A DNA stretch of 64,000 bases from RUG14300 sp964561145 (GTDB taxonomy: Bacteria; Bacillota; Clostridia; Christensenellales; CAG-1252). The notes under the pieces were generated by a model that ran no database searches, was not told where the DNA came from, and saw only the letters and a list, made by a program, of their open reading frames with translations. The first letter of the stretch is position 1; each line of letters opens with the position of its first letter. Below, piece after piece: positions 50,976 through 60,535 of the stretch. Where the stretch lies: contig CAZLNZ010000014.1 of NCBI GenBank assembly GCA_964561145.1, positions 1 through 64,000 on the forward strand. Reading direction: 5' to 3'. The position numbers and the translations under genes were made by a program.

Positions 50976-51691
50976 TAGTCCTCCAAAAACATTGAAATAT
51001 ACGACAAACCGGCAATAGTTGCCGTTTCTGCTCTCAAAACTCTATTACCCAAACTTATGCTTTTGTATCCGAAAATTGTAGACATTGTAGCCTCTTTCTC
51101 AGTAAAACCGCCCTCACTTCCTATGACCAAGGTTATAGCATCTTCGATCGGGTTTTTGTCAAGGCTTGCTTTAAGCGTCAACGACTCCTCTTTTTCATAA
51201 GCAAACAGCTTTAGCCCTCTTCCCTTCGATAACATCTCCTCAAAAGATGTCAATTCGTGAATCTTAGGCAAAATCGACCTTCCACACTGCTTACAAGCCT
51301 CAATAACAATACGTTTAACTCTCTCAAGCTTATAGTTTCTTTCCGAGGTATTATCCGAGATAAACGGAACAATCTCACTTACACCGAGTTCAACAGACTT
51401 TTGAATTGCAATATCGAATCGATCAGACTTAATAAGTCCTATACAGAGAATCAATCCACATTTATGCTCGTTATTATTTTGAGTCTGCTCAAGTATTCGA
51501 CATGTAACTTTTTCTTTATCAATGCTTATAACCTCGCAATAATAATCAATTCCGCTCCCATCGCATACAATCAACTTATAGGAGGGCTTAAACCGTAAAA
51601 CTCTTGTTGCATGAATATATGATTCACCGACAAGATATATGGTGTCATCGATTATGTTTTCCTTCTCAACATAGAATCTTCTGATTTCCAT
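50975..51691 (-). CDS. rsmE: 16S rRNA m3U1498 methyltransferase RsmE
   Basis: A 238-aa SPOUT methyltransferase. Seen: MEIRRFYVE at the start, HATRVLRFKPSYKLIVCDG (PUA-like part), KSDRFDIAIQKSVELGVSEIVPF, and the knot motifs LVIGSEGGFTEKE and SLGNRVLRAETA. It methylates U1498 of 16S rRNA. I start at 51691, 2 bp after the prmA stop, because the protein family begins with M(x)RFF; the longer frame adds nine residues overlapping prmA. No strong ribosome binding site. Confidence 0.94.
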   Translation of the reverse strand: MEIRRFYVEKENIIDDTIYLVGESYIHATRVLRFKPSYKLIVCDGSGIDYYCEVISIDKEKVTCRILEQTQNNNEHKCGLILCIGLIKSDRFDIAIQKSVELGVSEIVPFISDNTSERNYKLERVKRIVIEACKQCGRSILPKIHELTSFEEMLSKGRGLKLFAYEKEESLTLKASLDKNPIEDAITLVIGSEGGFTEKEATMSTIFGYKSISLGNRVLRAETATIAGLSYISMFLED

Positions 51692-51693
51692 AA

Positions 51694-52605
51694 TTAAGCT
51701 AGCTGATATGCTTGCCAATCTCCTAGAGAAAGCTTAGCCAATACCTTAAATCCGTAATCGGTAAAGACACGGATAATCTCATCACCTCTTTCGGCAATAA
51801 TTCCGGAAATTATTATTTGACCATTTTCCTTTAAATGTTTACGAACAGTTGGTGCTAACAGGGTCAATATATCGACGGTAATATTAGCAAAAATATAATC
51901 ATAGCAAGATGATGTACCCTCTAAGAGGGAAGCAACCTCGTAAACAGACCTCGATTGTAAGTCATTCAACTCAAGATTAACCTTTAAATTATCGACTGCA
52001 TTCGGATCAAGGTCACTATAATAACAAGTTTTTGCACCGAGAACTAATCCTGCCATTCCGAGTATTCCACTACCACAGCCGACGTCTGCAATATCTTTTC
52101 CCCTTAATGGAATATTTTGAATCAACTCTAAGCACATTCTTGTACTTTCATGCTCGCCTGTTCCAAAAGCCGAACCGGGTTCTATTTTTACAATTGGTAG
52201 AGAGTTATCTGTCGGTTGAATCCAAGAAGGGTATACTGCAATTTTATCAAGTATTATTGGACTGTAGTATTTTTTCCATTCCGTTTGCCAATCATTATCG
52301 ACCACTTCTTCACATTGAATCTCCAATAAGCCGACATCAAAAGTGGAATTTTCCTTTAAAAAGTTTAAACTTTCTCGAAGCTCAATTTCGACAAAATCCT
52401 TATCCTCTCTAACGAAAAAACCTTCCACAAACACTTTTCCGTCTGTGGAATTTCTGGTTTTATAATCCCATACGACTCCGAACTTATCAATTTCATCAAA
52501 GTCTTGAGGATCTTGAATGCAAACACCTTCTCCCTCCAGATCAAACATTATGGAGGAAACGAGCTCGCTAGCTTCGTGTGTTGTTATAACCCTAAATTTA
52601 TACAT
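51694..52605 (-). CDS. prmA: Ribosomal protein L11 methyltransferase PrmA
   Basis: A 303-aa SAM methyltransferase that trimethylates L11. Seen: the N-terminal substrate-recognition domain, PGSAFGTGEHESTRMCLE, the SAM motif DVGCGSGILGMAG near residue 172, YSDLDPNAVDNLKVN and FANITVDIL (NIL-type motif IV). ATG at 52605 lies 2 bp after the dnaJ stop; a TTG two codons earlier is possible. Its order after dnaJ is standard in Firmicutes. Confidence 0.95.
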   Translation of the reverse strand: MYKFRVITTHEASELVSSIMFDLEGEGVCIQDPQDFDEIDKFGVVWDYKTRNSTDGKVFVEGFFVREDKDFVEIELRESLNFLKENSTFDVGLLEIQCEEVVDNDWQTEWKKYYSPIILDKIAVYPSWIQPTDNSLPIVKIEPGSAFGTGEHESTRMCLELIQNIPLRGKDIADVGCGSGILGMAGLVLGAKTCYYSDLDPNAVDNLKVNLELNDLQSRSVYEVASLLEGTSSCYDYIFANITVDILTLLAPTVRKHLKENGQIIISGIIAERGDEIIRVFTDYGFKVLAKLSLGDWQAYQLA

Positions 52606-52607
52606 AA

Positions 52608-53729
52608 TCAACTGTTGTAATCGTTAAATCTTCTTATCTGTTCCTCTTGAGTCGATGACAAAGATTGTTGGAATGAACTTAACGAATCCTTTTGTGCTTT
52701 TGTAAGCTTAGTCGGAGTAACTATTTTTACAGTAACATACAAGTCACCATATATATCTTTTTTCAAATACTTGACGCCTTTTCCTTTAATCTTAAAAACC
52801 GAACCGGTTTGAGTACCTTCAGGTATCTTATATTTTACGGAACCATAAGGTGTGGGAATATCTACATCTCCGCCTAGAGTCGCAACAGCAAAGCTTAGTG
52901 GCATTTCATATATTAAATCATATTCCTTTCTTACATATAAAGGGTGAGGTTTAACGCTAATTAAGATGATAAGATTACCATTAGGTGCCCCGTTTGTCCC
53001 ACAATGACCATCACCTGCATAAGCCATGGTTTGACCATCAGCAATTCCTGCAGGTATCTTAGCATGTACTGTTCTTGTAATCGAAACAAAACCTTTACCG
53101 CCGCAATCCTTACAATAATCTGTTATAACTCTACCCTTTCCTTTACAATCGGGACAGGGAGTTTCTTGTATAATCTGACCAAAAAGACTGTTTTGACGAA
53201 TTCTAACAGTTCCGCTACCACCGCAACGAGTACACGTTTTTTGTGCGGACGCATTTTTCGCACCGGTACCGCCACAAGCCTTACAAATTTCGTTTCTTCT
53301 AAATTTCAAATCAGTGGTTGTTCCACGAATCGAATCAAAGAAATCAATGCTTGCACGTATTTGAATATCATCACCTCTGCGAGGAGAGTTTGCTCTAGAT
53401 TGACTTCTTGTGCCCGAGAAACCGGAGAAGATGTTACTGAAAATATCTCCGAAGTCACCAAAACCGGAAAATCCTTCTCCGCCTGTAAATTGCGGTCCGT
53501 CTTCGCTACCATATTGGTCATAGGCAGCCTTTTTTTGAGGATCTGACAAAACTTGATATGCGTGATTTATCTCCTTAAACTTTTCCTCAGCCTCTTTCTT
53601 TTCTTGTTCAGATTTTGTGGAATATAAATCAGGGTGATATTTTTTAGCAAGTCTCCTATACGCCGACTTGATATCATCATCACTTGCGTTTTTATCTACT
53701 CCTAATATTTCGTAATAATTTGCACTCAT
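52608..53729 (-). CDS. dnaJ: Chaperone protein DnaJ
   Basis: A 373-aa type I Hsp40. The J domain has KKYHPDLY (HPD near residue 33), a Gly/Phe region follows (GGEGFSGFGDFGDIFS), then four zinc-finger CxxCxGxG repeats (CKACGGTG, CTRCGGSG, CPDCKGKG, CKDCGGKG, about 147-212) and the C-terminal substrate domains. It stimulates DnaK ATPase and delivers clients. It follows dnaK after a hairpin at 53745-53770. No clear ribosome binding site precedes the ATG. Confidence 0.97.
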   Translation of the reverse strand: MSANYYEILGVDKNASDDDIKSAYRRLAKKYHPDLYSTKSEQEKKEAEEKFKEINHAYQVLSDPQKKAAYDQYGSEDGPQFTGGEGFSGFGDFGDIFSNIFSGFSGTRSQSRANSPRRGDDIQIRASIDFFDSIRGTTTDLKFRRNEICKACGGTGAKNASAQKTCTRCGGSGTVRIRQNSLFGQIIQETPCPDCKGKGRVITDYCKDCGGKGFVSITRTVHAKIPAGIADGQTMAYAGDGHCGTNGAPNGNLIILISVKPHPLYVRKEYDLIYEMPLSFAVATLGGDVDIPTPYGSVKYKIPEGTQTGSVFKIKGKGVKYLKKDIYGDLYVTVKIVTPTKLTKAQKDSLSSFQQSLSSTQEEQIRRFNDYNS

Positions 53730-53744
53730 ACTTTAATTTAATAT

Positions 53745-53770
53745 CCGATAGGCAAATTAATGCCTATCGG
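53745..53770 (-). other. dnaK-dnaJ intergenic hairpin
   Basis: A perfect 10-bp stem, CCGATAGGCA with TGCCTATCGG, loop AATTAA. There is no T tract on the minus strand, so it is unlikely to be an efficient terminator; it could protect the dnaK end after mRNA processing or lower dnaJ expression. Confidence 0.5.
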
Positions 53771-53787
53771 TATATCATCCTTTTATA

Positions 53788-55596
53788 TTATTGTATATCG
53801 GGTTCTCCGCCTACGTCACCCTCACCGCCCATATCGGGAGTGCCGCCTTCTTGCTGTTGAGCCTGATAGAGTTTCGTGAAGATGGGCTGAATCTTTTGAT
53901 TAAAACTATCCATAACCTTCTTGATTTCATCGACATCGTCCGAATTCAAGCCCTCTCTAGCCGCTTTTACGGCTTCGTTAATTGTATTCTTTTCATCATC
54001 GGTAAGCTTATCACCACTCTCGGAAACAGCTTTTTCTGCGGCATAAACTATTTGTTCGCTATTGTTCTTCAACTCAACTAATTCATGACGTTTCTTATCT
54101 TCTTCCGCATATTTTTCAGCCTCTTTTACAGCACGATCGATATCATCCTCTGTAAGGTTTGTACTAGCTGTAATGGTAACGGATTGCTCTTTGTTTGTTC
54201 CTTTATCACGAGCTTTAACATTTACGATACCATTTGCATCGATATCAAAAGTAACCTCGATTTGAGGAACACCTCTAGGTGCAGGAGGAATACCGTCAAG
54301 AGTGAAACGACCTAAGGTTTTATTGTCCTTTGCCATAGATCTTTCACCTTGCAAAACGTGAATTTCAACACCGGGTTGATTGTCGGCGGCAGTTGAGAAT
54401 ATTTGAGATTTGCTTGTAGGAATTGTTGTGTTTCTATCAATGAGTTTGGTGAATATACCGCCCATTGTTTCAATGCCTAGGGACAAAGGCGTTACATCTA
54501 GCAATAAAACATCCTTTACTTCACCGCCTAAAACACCTGCTTGAATCGCAGCACCGATTGCAACACACTCATCGGGATTGATTCCTTTATAAGGTTCTTT
54601 TCCTGTCAAACTACGAACAGCGTCAACGACTGCGGGGATTCTTGTAGATCCGCCTACAAGGATAACCTTTGAAATTTCGGAGAAGGAAAGTTTAGCATCT
54701 TGCATGGCTTTCTTTGTAGGAACCATTGTAGCTTCCACAAGGTGAGCAGTCAATTTGTCAAACAATGCCTTTGTAATGTCCATATCGATATGCAAAGGAG
54801 TACCATCGCTACCCATTGTGATATAAGGTAAACTTATAGAAGTCTTTGTTACACCGGACAATTCGATTTTTGCTTTCTCTGCTACTTCTTTAATTCTTTG
54901 CATCGCAGCCTTATCCTTAGATAGGTCTATTCCATTATCTTTCTTGAACTCGGCTACAATATAATCCATTATTGCTTGGTCGAAATCATCACCACCCAAA
55001 CGAGTATTACCGTTGGTTGCCAAAACCTCAAATACTCCGTCGCCGATTTCCAAAATGGATACATCGAAGGTTCCGCCGCCAAGGTCGTAAATCAAAATCT
55101 TTTGATTCTTATTTTCGCCTTTATCCAAGCCATAAGCTAGAGCCGCAGCTGTAGGCTCGTTGATAATACGAAGAACCTCAAGGCCGGCAATTTTGCCTGC
55201 ATCCTTTGTTGCTTGACGTTGGCTGTCGCTAAAATATGCAGGAACTGTAATTACAGCTTGTGAAACCTTTTGACCAAGATATGCTTCTGCATCGGCTTTA
55301 AGCTTTGTCAAAATCATTGCACTTATCTCTTGAGGAGAGTATTTCTTTCCATCGATTTCAACAGTATAATTAGTACCCATCTCTCTCTTGATTGATGATA
55401 CTGTTCTGGTAGGGTTAGCTACCGCTTGTCTTTTTGCTACTTGACCTACTCTACGCTCTCCGTCTTTGGTAAAACCTACAACGGAAGGAGTTGTTCTAGC
55501 ACCCTCGGCATTTGTGATAACGGTTGCTTCACCGCCTTCCATAACTGCCACGCAAGAGTTGGTTGTTCCTAAATCGATACCTATAATCTTTGACAT
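53788..55596 (-). CDS. dnaK: Chaperone protein DnaK
   Basis: A 602-aa Hsp70. Seen: IIGIDLGTTNSCVAVMEG (phosphate 1), IYDLGGGTFDVSILE, VGGSTRIPAVVDAV and the substrate-binding domain with VLLLDVTPLSLGIETMGG. The C-terminal lid ends in a Gly-rich DMGGEGDVGGEPD tail. It refolds proteins with DnaJ and GrpE. AAGGAGATATATAAT precedes the ATG. It lies in the hrcA-grpE-dnaK-dnaJ operon controlled by the CIRCE at 57356. Confidence 0.97.
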   Translation of the reverse strand: MSKIIGIDLGTTNSCVAVMEGGEATVITNAEGARTTPSVVGFTKDGERRVGQVAKRQAVANPTRTVSSIKREMGTNYTVEIDGKKYSPQEISAMILTKLKADAEAYLGQKVSQAVITVPAYFSDSQRQATKDAGKIAGLEVLRIINEPTAAALAYGLDKGENKNQKILIYDLGGGTFDVSILEIGDGVFEVLATNGNTRLGGDDFDQAIMDYIVAEFKKDNGIDLSKDKAAMQRIKEVAEKAKIELSGVTKTSISLPYITMGSDGTPLHIDMDITKALFDKLTAHLVEATMVPTKKAMQDAKLSFSEISKVILVGGSTRIPAVVDAVRSLTGKEPYKGINPDECVAIGAAIQAGVLGGEVKDVLLLDVTPLSLGIETMGGIFTKLIDRNTTIPTSKSQIFSTAADNQPGVEIHVLQGERSMAKDNKTLGRFTLDGIPPAPRGVPQIEVTFDIDANGIVNVKARDKGTNKEQSVTITASTNLTEDDIDRAVKEAEKYAEEDKKRHELVELKNNSEQIVYAAEKAVSESGDKLTDDEKNTINEAVKAAREGLNSDDVDEIKKVMDSFNQKIQPIFTKLYQAQQQEGGTPDMGGEGDVGGEPDIQ

Positions 55597-55647
55597 ATTA
55601 TATATCTCCTTGTTATAATTCTAAATATTTTTACGCGTAATGCGTTA

Positions 55648-56265
55648 TTATTCGTCTGTTGCTACTTTAACCATTGCAGGTCTTAATAGCATATCGTTAT
55701 ATTTATATCCCTTTTGAAGAACCTGAAGAACCTTTCCTGCATTATCGGGATCGACCTCATGCATTACAGCATTGTGGAACTCCGGATCAAATTCTTCGTT
55801 TTCGGGATTAATCTCAGTTACACCAAGCTTCTTAAGTGCTTGATCGAATTGTTTTTTGATAAGATTCAATCCTTGCAAATTAGCCTCATCAGTTGAAATC
55901 GAAATAGCACGATCCAATGCATCGAGACAAGGAAAGAATGCTTCGACACCGGCTTCAATTCCTTTAGCACGTTGTAAAACGCTTTCTTGAGAGGTTCTTC
56001 TACGATAATTTTCAAACTCAGCTCTTAATCTTAGATATTGATCCTTTTGTTGTTCAAGATCTTTTTGAGCAAGTTCTAATGCAACTACCGCTTTATTATA
56101 ATCGCCTTGAAGTTTATCAACATTAACTTCTTCTACTACGTTTTCTTCAATTTTGGTTTCCGAATTATCGGAGTCTTGCTCTTCAACACTGTTTTTGCTA
56201 TCAACCTCTTCATTTTGCGTGGTTAACTCCTCTTGAAGATTTTCCTTATTCTGCTTTTTAGACAT
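55648..56265 (-). CDS. grpE: Nucleotide exchange factor GrpE
   Basis: A 205-aa protein. An acidic, disordered N-terminus (about 1-50) is followed by a long coiled coil (DLEQQKDQYLRLRAEFENYRRR) and the C-terminal beta domain (FFPCLDALDRAIS, NPENEEFDPEFHNAVM, KVLQKGYKYNDMLLRPAMVKV). It exchanges ADP on DnaK. It directly follows hrcA with no gap. The ordered motifs are diagnostic. Confidence 0.96.
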   Translation of the reverse strand: MSKKQNKENLQEELTTQNEEVDSKNSVEEQDSDNSETKIEENVVEEVNVDKLQGDYNKAVVALELAQKDLEQQKDQYLRLRAEFENYRRRTSQESVLQRAKGIEAGVEAFFPCLDALDRAISISTDEANLQGLNLIKKQFDQALKKLGVTEINPENEEFDPEFHNAVMHEVDPDNAGKVLQVLQKGYKYNDMLLRPAMVKVATDE

Positions 56266-57279
56266 TTAGTCCTCCTTTTTGCCGTTAATAGATCTGATTG
56301 CCTCCTCTAAGTGAGTGAGAACATCTATAACCTTTTTATAATCCATTCTCTCGGGACCGATTACTCCTGCATGAATGGTATGCTTATCATCCAATCGATA
56401 ATTAACACTTACTAATGAACCATGCTCGATACCTTCGTCTGCACCGATCTTTACGGATACCTCTAGACCCGCACTTGATACCATTTCGGATAAATCCTTT
56501 TTCCTATCTATTAAAGAAAGAATAGATTGAATACTTTCTTTATCCTCGTATTCAGGATAATCCAACAGTTTTGCAGTACCTTCAACAAATACTTCTCCTT
56601 CTTTTTCACTCAAGGTTTCCATCAAGCTAATCACAGATTGCAAAAGCTGTTTATATTGTGAAAGCTCTTCGGAAAGTAGTGCTTCGGAGGAAATAACTTC
56701 CTCTATCGACTTATTGTCAAAAAGGTTATTTAGTATCTCACATGCCGTCGCAAGATAACTGGATCCTATATTTTTAGGTAAATCTATGATAGAATCCTTA
56801 ATAACACCGCTGTCGGTAATGATAATGACGAGTGCAGAGTCTGCACCGATATCTATGAGCTTAATTGTTCTGATAACAACCTTCTCTATGTTTTTGACAA
56901 CAATAACCGAGGTATAGTTTGTTACATCGGATATAACTTTAGCAGTTGATTTTACAACGTCTTCAACTTCAACCATTTTCTTTTCAAAGAAAGCCCTAAG
57001 TTCCTCTACATAATGAGCTCTCTCTGTTGGTTCGGTTGCAGGAAGTGCATCGATATACAGCTTATAAGCCTTAGTTGTAGGTATTCTTCCTGCCGATACG
57101 TGTGGCTGTTCAAGATATCCCATTTCCTCTAAGCCGGAAAGTTCCGAACGAATAGTTGCGGGACTAACATCCTCATCCAGATTGTTTTTAATATCTTGAG
57201 AAGAAACGGCTTGTCCCGTTTTTATATATCGAGAAACCAATACCTTCAATATTTTTTGCTTACGTAGACTTAAAGCCAT
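56266..57279 (-). CDS. hrcA: Heat-inducible transcription repressor HrcA
   Basis: A 337-aa repressor of class I heat-shock genes. The N-terminal winged helix (LRKQKILKVLVSRYIKTGQAVSS, SPATIRSELSGLEEMGYLEQPHVSAGRIPT) is diagnostic. GAF-like and dimerisation regions follow, ending VSVNYRLDDKHTIHAGVIGPERMDYKKV. It binds the CIRCE at 57356-57382 and represses its own operon; GroEL normally assists its folding. GGAGGTG precedes the ATG. First gene of hrcA-grpE-dnaK-dnaJ. Confidence 0.97.
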   Translation of the reverse strand: MALSLRKQKILKVLVSRYIKTGQAVSSQDIKNNLDEDVSPATIRSELSGLEEMGYLEQPHVSAGRIPTTKAYKLYIDALPATEPTERAHYVEELRAFFEKKMVEVEDVVKSTAKVISDVTNYTSVIVVKNIEKVVIRTIKLIDIGADSALVIIITDSGVIKDSIIDLPKNIGSSYLATACEILNNLFDNKSIEEVISSEALLSEELSQYKQLLQSVISLMETLSEKEGEVFVEGTAKLLDYPEYEDKESIQSILSLIDRKKDLSEMVSSAGLEVSVKIGADEGIEHGSLVSVNYRLDDKHTIHAGVIGPERMDYKKVIDVLTHLEEAIRSINGKKED

Positions 57280-57339
57280 AACACCTCCAAGACATGCTAG
57301 CAGTCCTGCTAGCAGTCCGCAACCTCGATTGCTAACAAT

Positions 57340-57368
57340 ATTATATGCATATTTATTAGCAATGTCAA
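57340..57368 (-). promoter_or_regulatory. hrcA operon promoter
   Basis: Minus strand: perfect TTGACA (57368-57363), 17 nt, perfect TATAAT (57345-57340). The -35 box lies inside the CIRCE operator, as expected for repression by HrcA. Confidence 0.85.
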
Positions 57369-57382
57369 GGGTTGATTGCTAA
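57356..57382. promoter_or_regulatory. CIRCE operator (variant)
   Basis: TTAGCAATG, 9 nt, GATTGCTAA. The canonical element is TTAGCACTC-N9-GAGTGCTAA, so spacing is exact and outer bases match; the inner arm bases are altered symmetrically (CAAT/ATTG), giving a perfect 8-bp inverted repeat. Confidence 0.85.
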
Positions 57383-57503
57383 TTTTTTAAAATATTTCTA
57401 ATATATTTTTGACAATCGCTAATTTTTTTATAAAAATAGACTTACATTTTAAAATGTTTTTGTCCATTGTCTTCCGTATATGATTAAACAAAAAAATATA
57501 ATA

Positions 57504-58619
57504 CTAACAGATACAATCCATTAACATTTCAAGTATATAGTTTGATATGTAAAAAAAATCTTCTTTGATCCTTATATGATTTTCAGTAATAACGATAAAA
57601 TCTTTTATCCTCGGAAGCACTTTTTGGAACCTTTCTAAAGCACTATATCCAAAAAGATTTTTATATGTGTTGAGAGATATACCGTATTCTGTACGCAATC
57701 CGAGCATTATGTACTCCAACTCCCTATCTAAAGGAGTGTTGTCACCCTCTTCTTTGCGAACGCAAATACCCGAAGAGGAAATATACATCTCCAAACAAGA
57801 TGGATTAAAATATCGTTTTCCCTTATAAAATGAATGTGCCGAGGGACCAATGCCTATATATTCTTTGAGATTCCAGCAATTTTGATTATGACGACATTCG
57901 AACCCCTTTAAAGCAAAATTACTTATTTCATACCTATGAAAGGACCGATTCTTAAGAATTTGGAACACTCGATTGTAATAGTCGCATTGAAGATCATCGT
58001 CCGGAAGCAATACAGCCCTTTCTTCTGCTTTAACAAACAATGGTGTTCCCTCCTCGAGAATCAGAGAATATGCAGACAAATGTGTCACACCTAAATCACA
58101 TAATAAAGAGATATCTTCCTCGATATCGGCAAAACCTTGATAAGGCAGCCCCAACATATAATCAACATTTACATTTTCGAAATATGCTTTAGATAATTTC
58201 ACCGCATCCATTGCACGATTTCTATCATGCAATCTTCCGATTTCTCGAAGCGATGAATCCTTCAATGACTGAATGCCTATACTAATTCTATTGACCCCAA
58301 GGGTTTTACATGCTTCCAAAAATTCCAAATCGATGCTTTCCGGATTCGATTCGATGGAAATCTCCGGAAACACTAAATCAAAGGTTTTTTCAATCGCAAA
58401 AAAGATTCTTTGAAGTTGATGGCTTGACAAGAGACTGGGCGTTCCTCCGCCTATATATATGGTGTCTACTCTCTCTTTTTTCTCTAGCTTATAACTCTCA
58501 ATCTCGTTGATTAAAGCATCAACATAGGATTCGGCAACAACCTTAGAAGGAATCGAATAGAAAGAACAGTAATCGCATTTCCTTTTACAATATGGTATAT
58601 GAAGGTAAAGACCTACCAT
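57504..58619 (-). CDS. hemW: Radical SAM heme chaperone HemW
   Basis: A 371-aa HemN-like radical-SAM protein. It starts GLYLHIPYCKRKCDYCSFYS with the CxxxCxxC cluster motif, then IYIGGGTPSLLS, ISIESNPESID, NRISIGIQSLKDS and the HYEISNFA-like RYEISNFALKG segment. Family members of this length with lepA next door are HemW, a heme chaperone, rather than true coproporphyrinogen oxidase. It shares one base with the lepA stop. The spacer to hrcA (57280-57503) carries only the operator region. Confidence 0.92.
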   Translation of the reverse strand: MVGLYLHIPYCKRKCDYCSFYSIPSKVVAESYVDALINEIESYKLEKKERVDTIYIGGGTPSLLSSHQLQRIFFAIEKTFDLVFPEISIESNPESIDLEFLEACKTLGVNRISIGIQSLKDSSLREIGRLHDRNRAMDAVKLSKAYFENVNVDYMLGLPYQGFADIEEDISLLCDLGVTHLSAYSLILEEGTPLFVKAEERAVLLPDDDLQCDYYNRVFQILKNRSFHRYEISNFALKGFECRHNQNCWNLKEYIGIGPSAHSFYKGKRYFNPSCLEMYISSSGICVRKEEGDNTPLDRELEYIMLGLRTEYGISLNTYKNLFGYSALERFQKVLPRIKDFIVITENHIRIKEDFFYISNYILEMLMDCIC

Positions 58620-60415
58620 TAATCATCACCGACCTTAAGTATTGACATAAACGCCTCACTCGGCACTTGAACATTACCGACTTGACGCATACGCTTTTTT
58701 CCTTCCTTCTGTTTTTCCAACAACTTCTTTTTTCTTGTTATGTCACCACCATAGCACTTAGCTAAAACATCTTTTCTCAATGCCTTGACGGTTTCCCTGG
58801 CTATTATTTTATTACCTATTGCTGCTTGAATAGGTATTTCAAACATCTGACGAGGGATTGCATCCTTAAGCTTTTCGGCAATTTTTCTCGCTCTCTCATA
58901 TGCAAAGTCTTTGAAAACAATCATACTCAATGCATCACACATTTCACCATTAAGTAGGAAATCCATCCTAACCATATCACTAGTTTGATATCCATCCATG
59001 TCATAGTCAAGGGATGCATAACCTCTTGTGCGAGATTTCAAGCTATCAAAGAAATCATAAAGAATTTCTGCAAGAGGCATTCTGTAAATAAGCTGTACCC
59101 TTTGCGGATCAATATAGCTCATATCGATAAATACCCCCCTCTTCCCTTGACATAGCTCCATAACGGGACCAACATATTCAGGAGGAGAAAAAACGGTCAT
59201 CTTAACTACAGGTTCTTCGATGTGGTCAATTTCTGTCGGCTGTGGCAATTTTGTAGGATTATCGCAATAGATCATATCACCATTAGTTTTAAAAACTTTA
59301 AACACAACGCTCGGTGCCGTAGTAACCAAGTCTAGATTAAACTCTCTTTCCAATCTTTGCTCGATTACATCCATATGTAATAAGCCTAAGAATCCACAAC
59401 GGAATCCAAAACCTAAAGCTACCGAAACATCAGGCTCAAAAAACAAAGAAGCATCATTAAGCTTAAGCTTTTCCAGGGATTCTCTGAGTTCTTGATATTT
59501 GCTTCCGTCGGCAGGATAGATACCTGCAAATACAACAGGCTTGATCTCTTTATAACCCGGATAAGGTGATTCACACGGATTATCTGCAACGGTAATAGTA
59601 TCACCGACAGCAGTATCTATAACATTCTTAACGCTTGCGGCAATATATCCTACGTCACCCGAACAAAGTTCTTGACAAGGTGTTAATTTTGGAGTGAAAA
59701 CACCTACTTCAAAGACATCAAACTCTTTTCCCGTACTAAACATTTTTATTCTATCGCCTGCTTTAAGAGCACCTTCACCCACCTTAACGAAAGAAATCGC
59801 ACCTCTATAGTTATCATAGAAGCTATCGAAAATCAACGCCTTAAAGGGTGAGGTCATATCAACCTTAGCAGGAGGCAATCTTTCAATTATACATTCAAGG
59901 AGATATTCTATACCAAGACCGGTTTTTGCACTAACAAGAGGACAGCCCTCAGTATCGAGACCGATAATATCTTCAATTTCTTTTTTACAACCTTCAACAT
60001 CTGCACTTGCAAGGTCGATTTTATTTATTACCGGCATAATTTCGAGATCATTATCCAAAGCGAGATAAACATTAGTAAGAGTCTGTGCTTCAACACCTTG
60101 AGTCGCATCAACAACAAGCAATGCACCGTCACAGGCAGCAAGAGAACGACTTACCTCGTAGGTAAAGTCAACGTGCCCGGGAGTATCTATTAAGTTTAAA
60201 GTATACATATGCCCCTTATACTCATACTTCATTCTAACGGGCTGCAGCTTAATGGTAATTCCTCTTTCACGTTCTAAATCCATGCTATCCAAAAGCTGTT
60301 CCTTGGCATCTCTTTCTGAAACAGTAGAAGTAAACTCCATCAATCTATCGGCAAGTGTGCTCTTGCCATGGTCTATATGTGCAACAATACAAAAATTTCG
60401 GATATAGGTTTCCAT
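58619..60415 (-). CDS. lepA: Elongation factor 4 (LepA)
   Basis: A 598-aa translational GTPase. Seen: AHIDHGKSTLADRLME (P-loop), RERGITIKLQPV, DTPGHVDFTYEV, NKIDL, and the LepA-specific C-terminal domain with LRKDVLAKCYGGDITRKKKLLEKQKEGKKRM. It acts on stalled or assembling ribosomes. GGAGG lies 4 nt before the ATG. It pairs with hemW as in most Firmicutes and is divergent from the GDPD gene. Confidence 0.97.
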   Translation of the reverse strand: METYIRNFCIVAHIDHGKSTLADRLMEFTSTVSERDAKEQLLDSMDLERERGITIKLQPVRMKYEYKGHMYTLNLIDTPGHVDFTYEVSRSLAACDGALLVVDATQGVEAQTLTNVYLALDNDLEIMPVINKIDLASADVEGCKKEIEDIIGLDTEGCPLVSAKTGLGIEYLLECIIERLPPAKVDMTSPFKALIFDSFYDNYRGAISFVKVGEGALKAGDRIKMFSTGKEFDVFEVGVFTPKLTPCQELCSGDVGYIAASVKNVIDTAVGDTITVADNPCESPYPGYKEIKPVVFAGIYPADGSKYQELRESLEKLKLNDASLFFEPDVSVALGFGFRCGFLGLLHMDVIEQRLEREFNLDLVTTAPSVVFKVFKTNGDMIYCDNPTKLPQPTEIDHIEEPVVKMTVFSPPEYVGPVMELCQGKRGVFIDMSYIDPQRVQLIYRMPLAEILYDFFDSLKSRTRGYASLDYDMDGYQTSDMVRMDFLLNGEMCDALSMIVFKDFAYERARKIAEKLKDAIPRQMFEIPIQAAIGNKIIARETVKALRKDVLAKCYGGDITRKKKLLEKQKEGKKRMRQVGNVQVPSEAFMSILKVGDD

Positions 60416-60437
60416 ATGTCCTCCAAATATATGTTTT

Positions 60438-60467
60438 ATTATAATACATGTACATATTTTTTTGCAA
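60438..60467 (-). promoter_or_regulatory. lepA promoter
   Basis: Minus strand: TTGCAA (60467-60462), 18 nt, TATAAT (60443-60438). Leader of about 20 nt with GGAGG. Confidence 0.6.
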
Positions 60468-60472
60468 ACGTA

Positions 60473-60501
60473 TTTACATTTAAAACTTGCTTTGGTATAA
60501 T
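60473..60501 (+). promoter_or_regulatory. GDPD gene promoter
   Basis: TTTACA at 60473-60478, 17 nt, TATAAT at 60496-60501. It is back to back with the lepA promoter. Confidence 0.65.
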
Positions 60502-60535
60502 TTTATCATCAATCAAGCGGAGGTTGCTACACACT

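Larger units (their letters stand above)
57327..57422. promoter_or_regulatory. Extra CIRCE-like half-sites around the hrcA promoter
   Basis: In addition to the full operator, GATTGCTAA recurs at 57327-57335, next to the predicted transcription start, and a related AATCGCTAA lies at 57414-57422. The half-sites flank the promoter on both sides. Confidence 0.45.
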
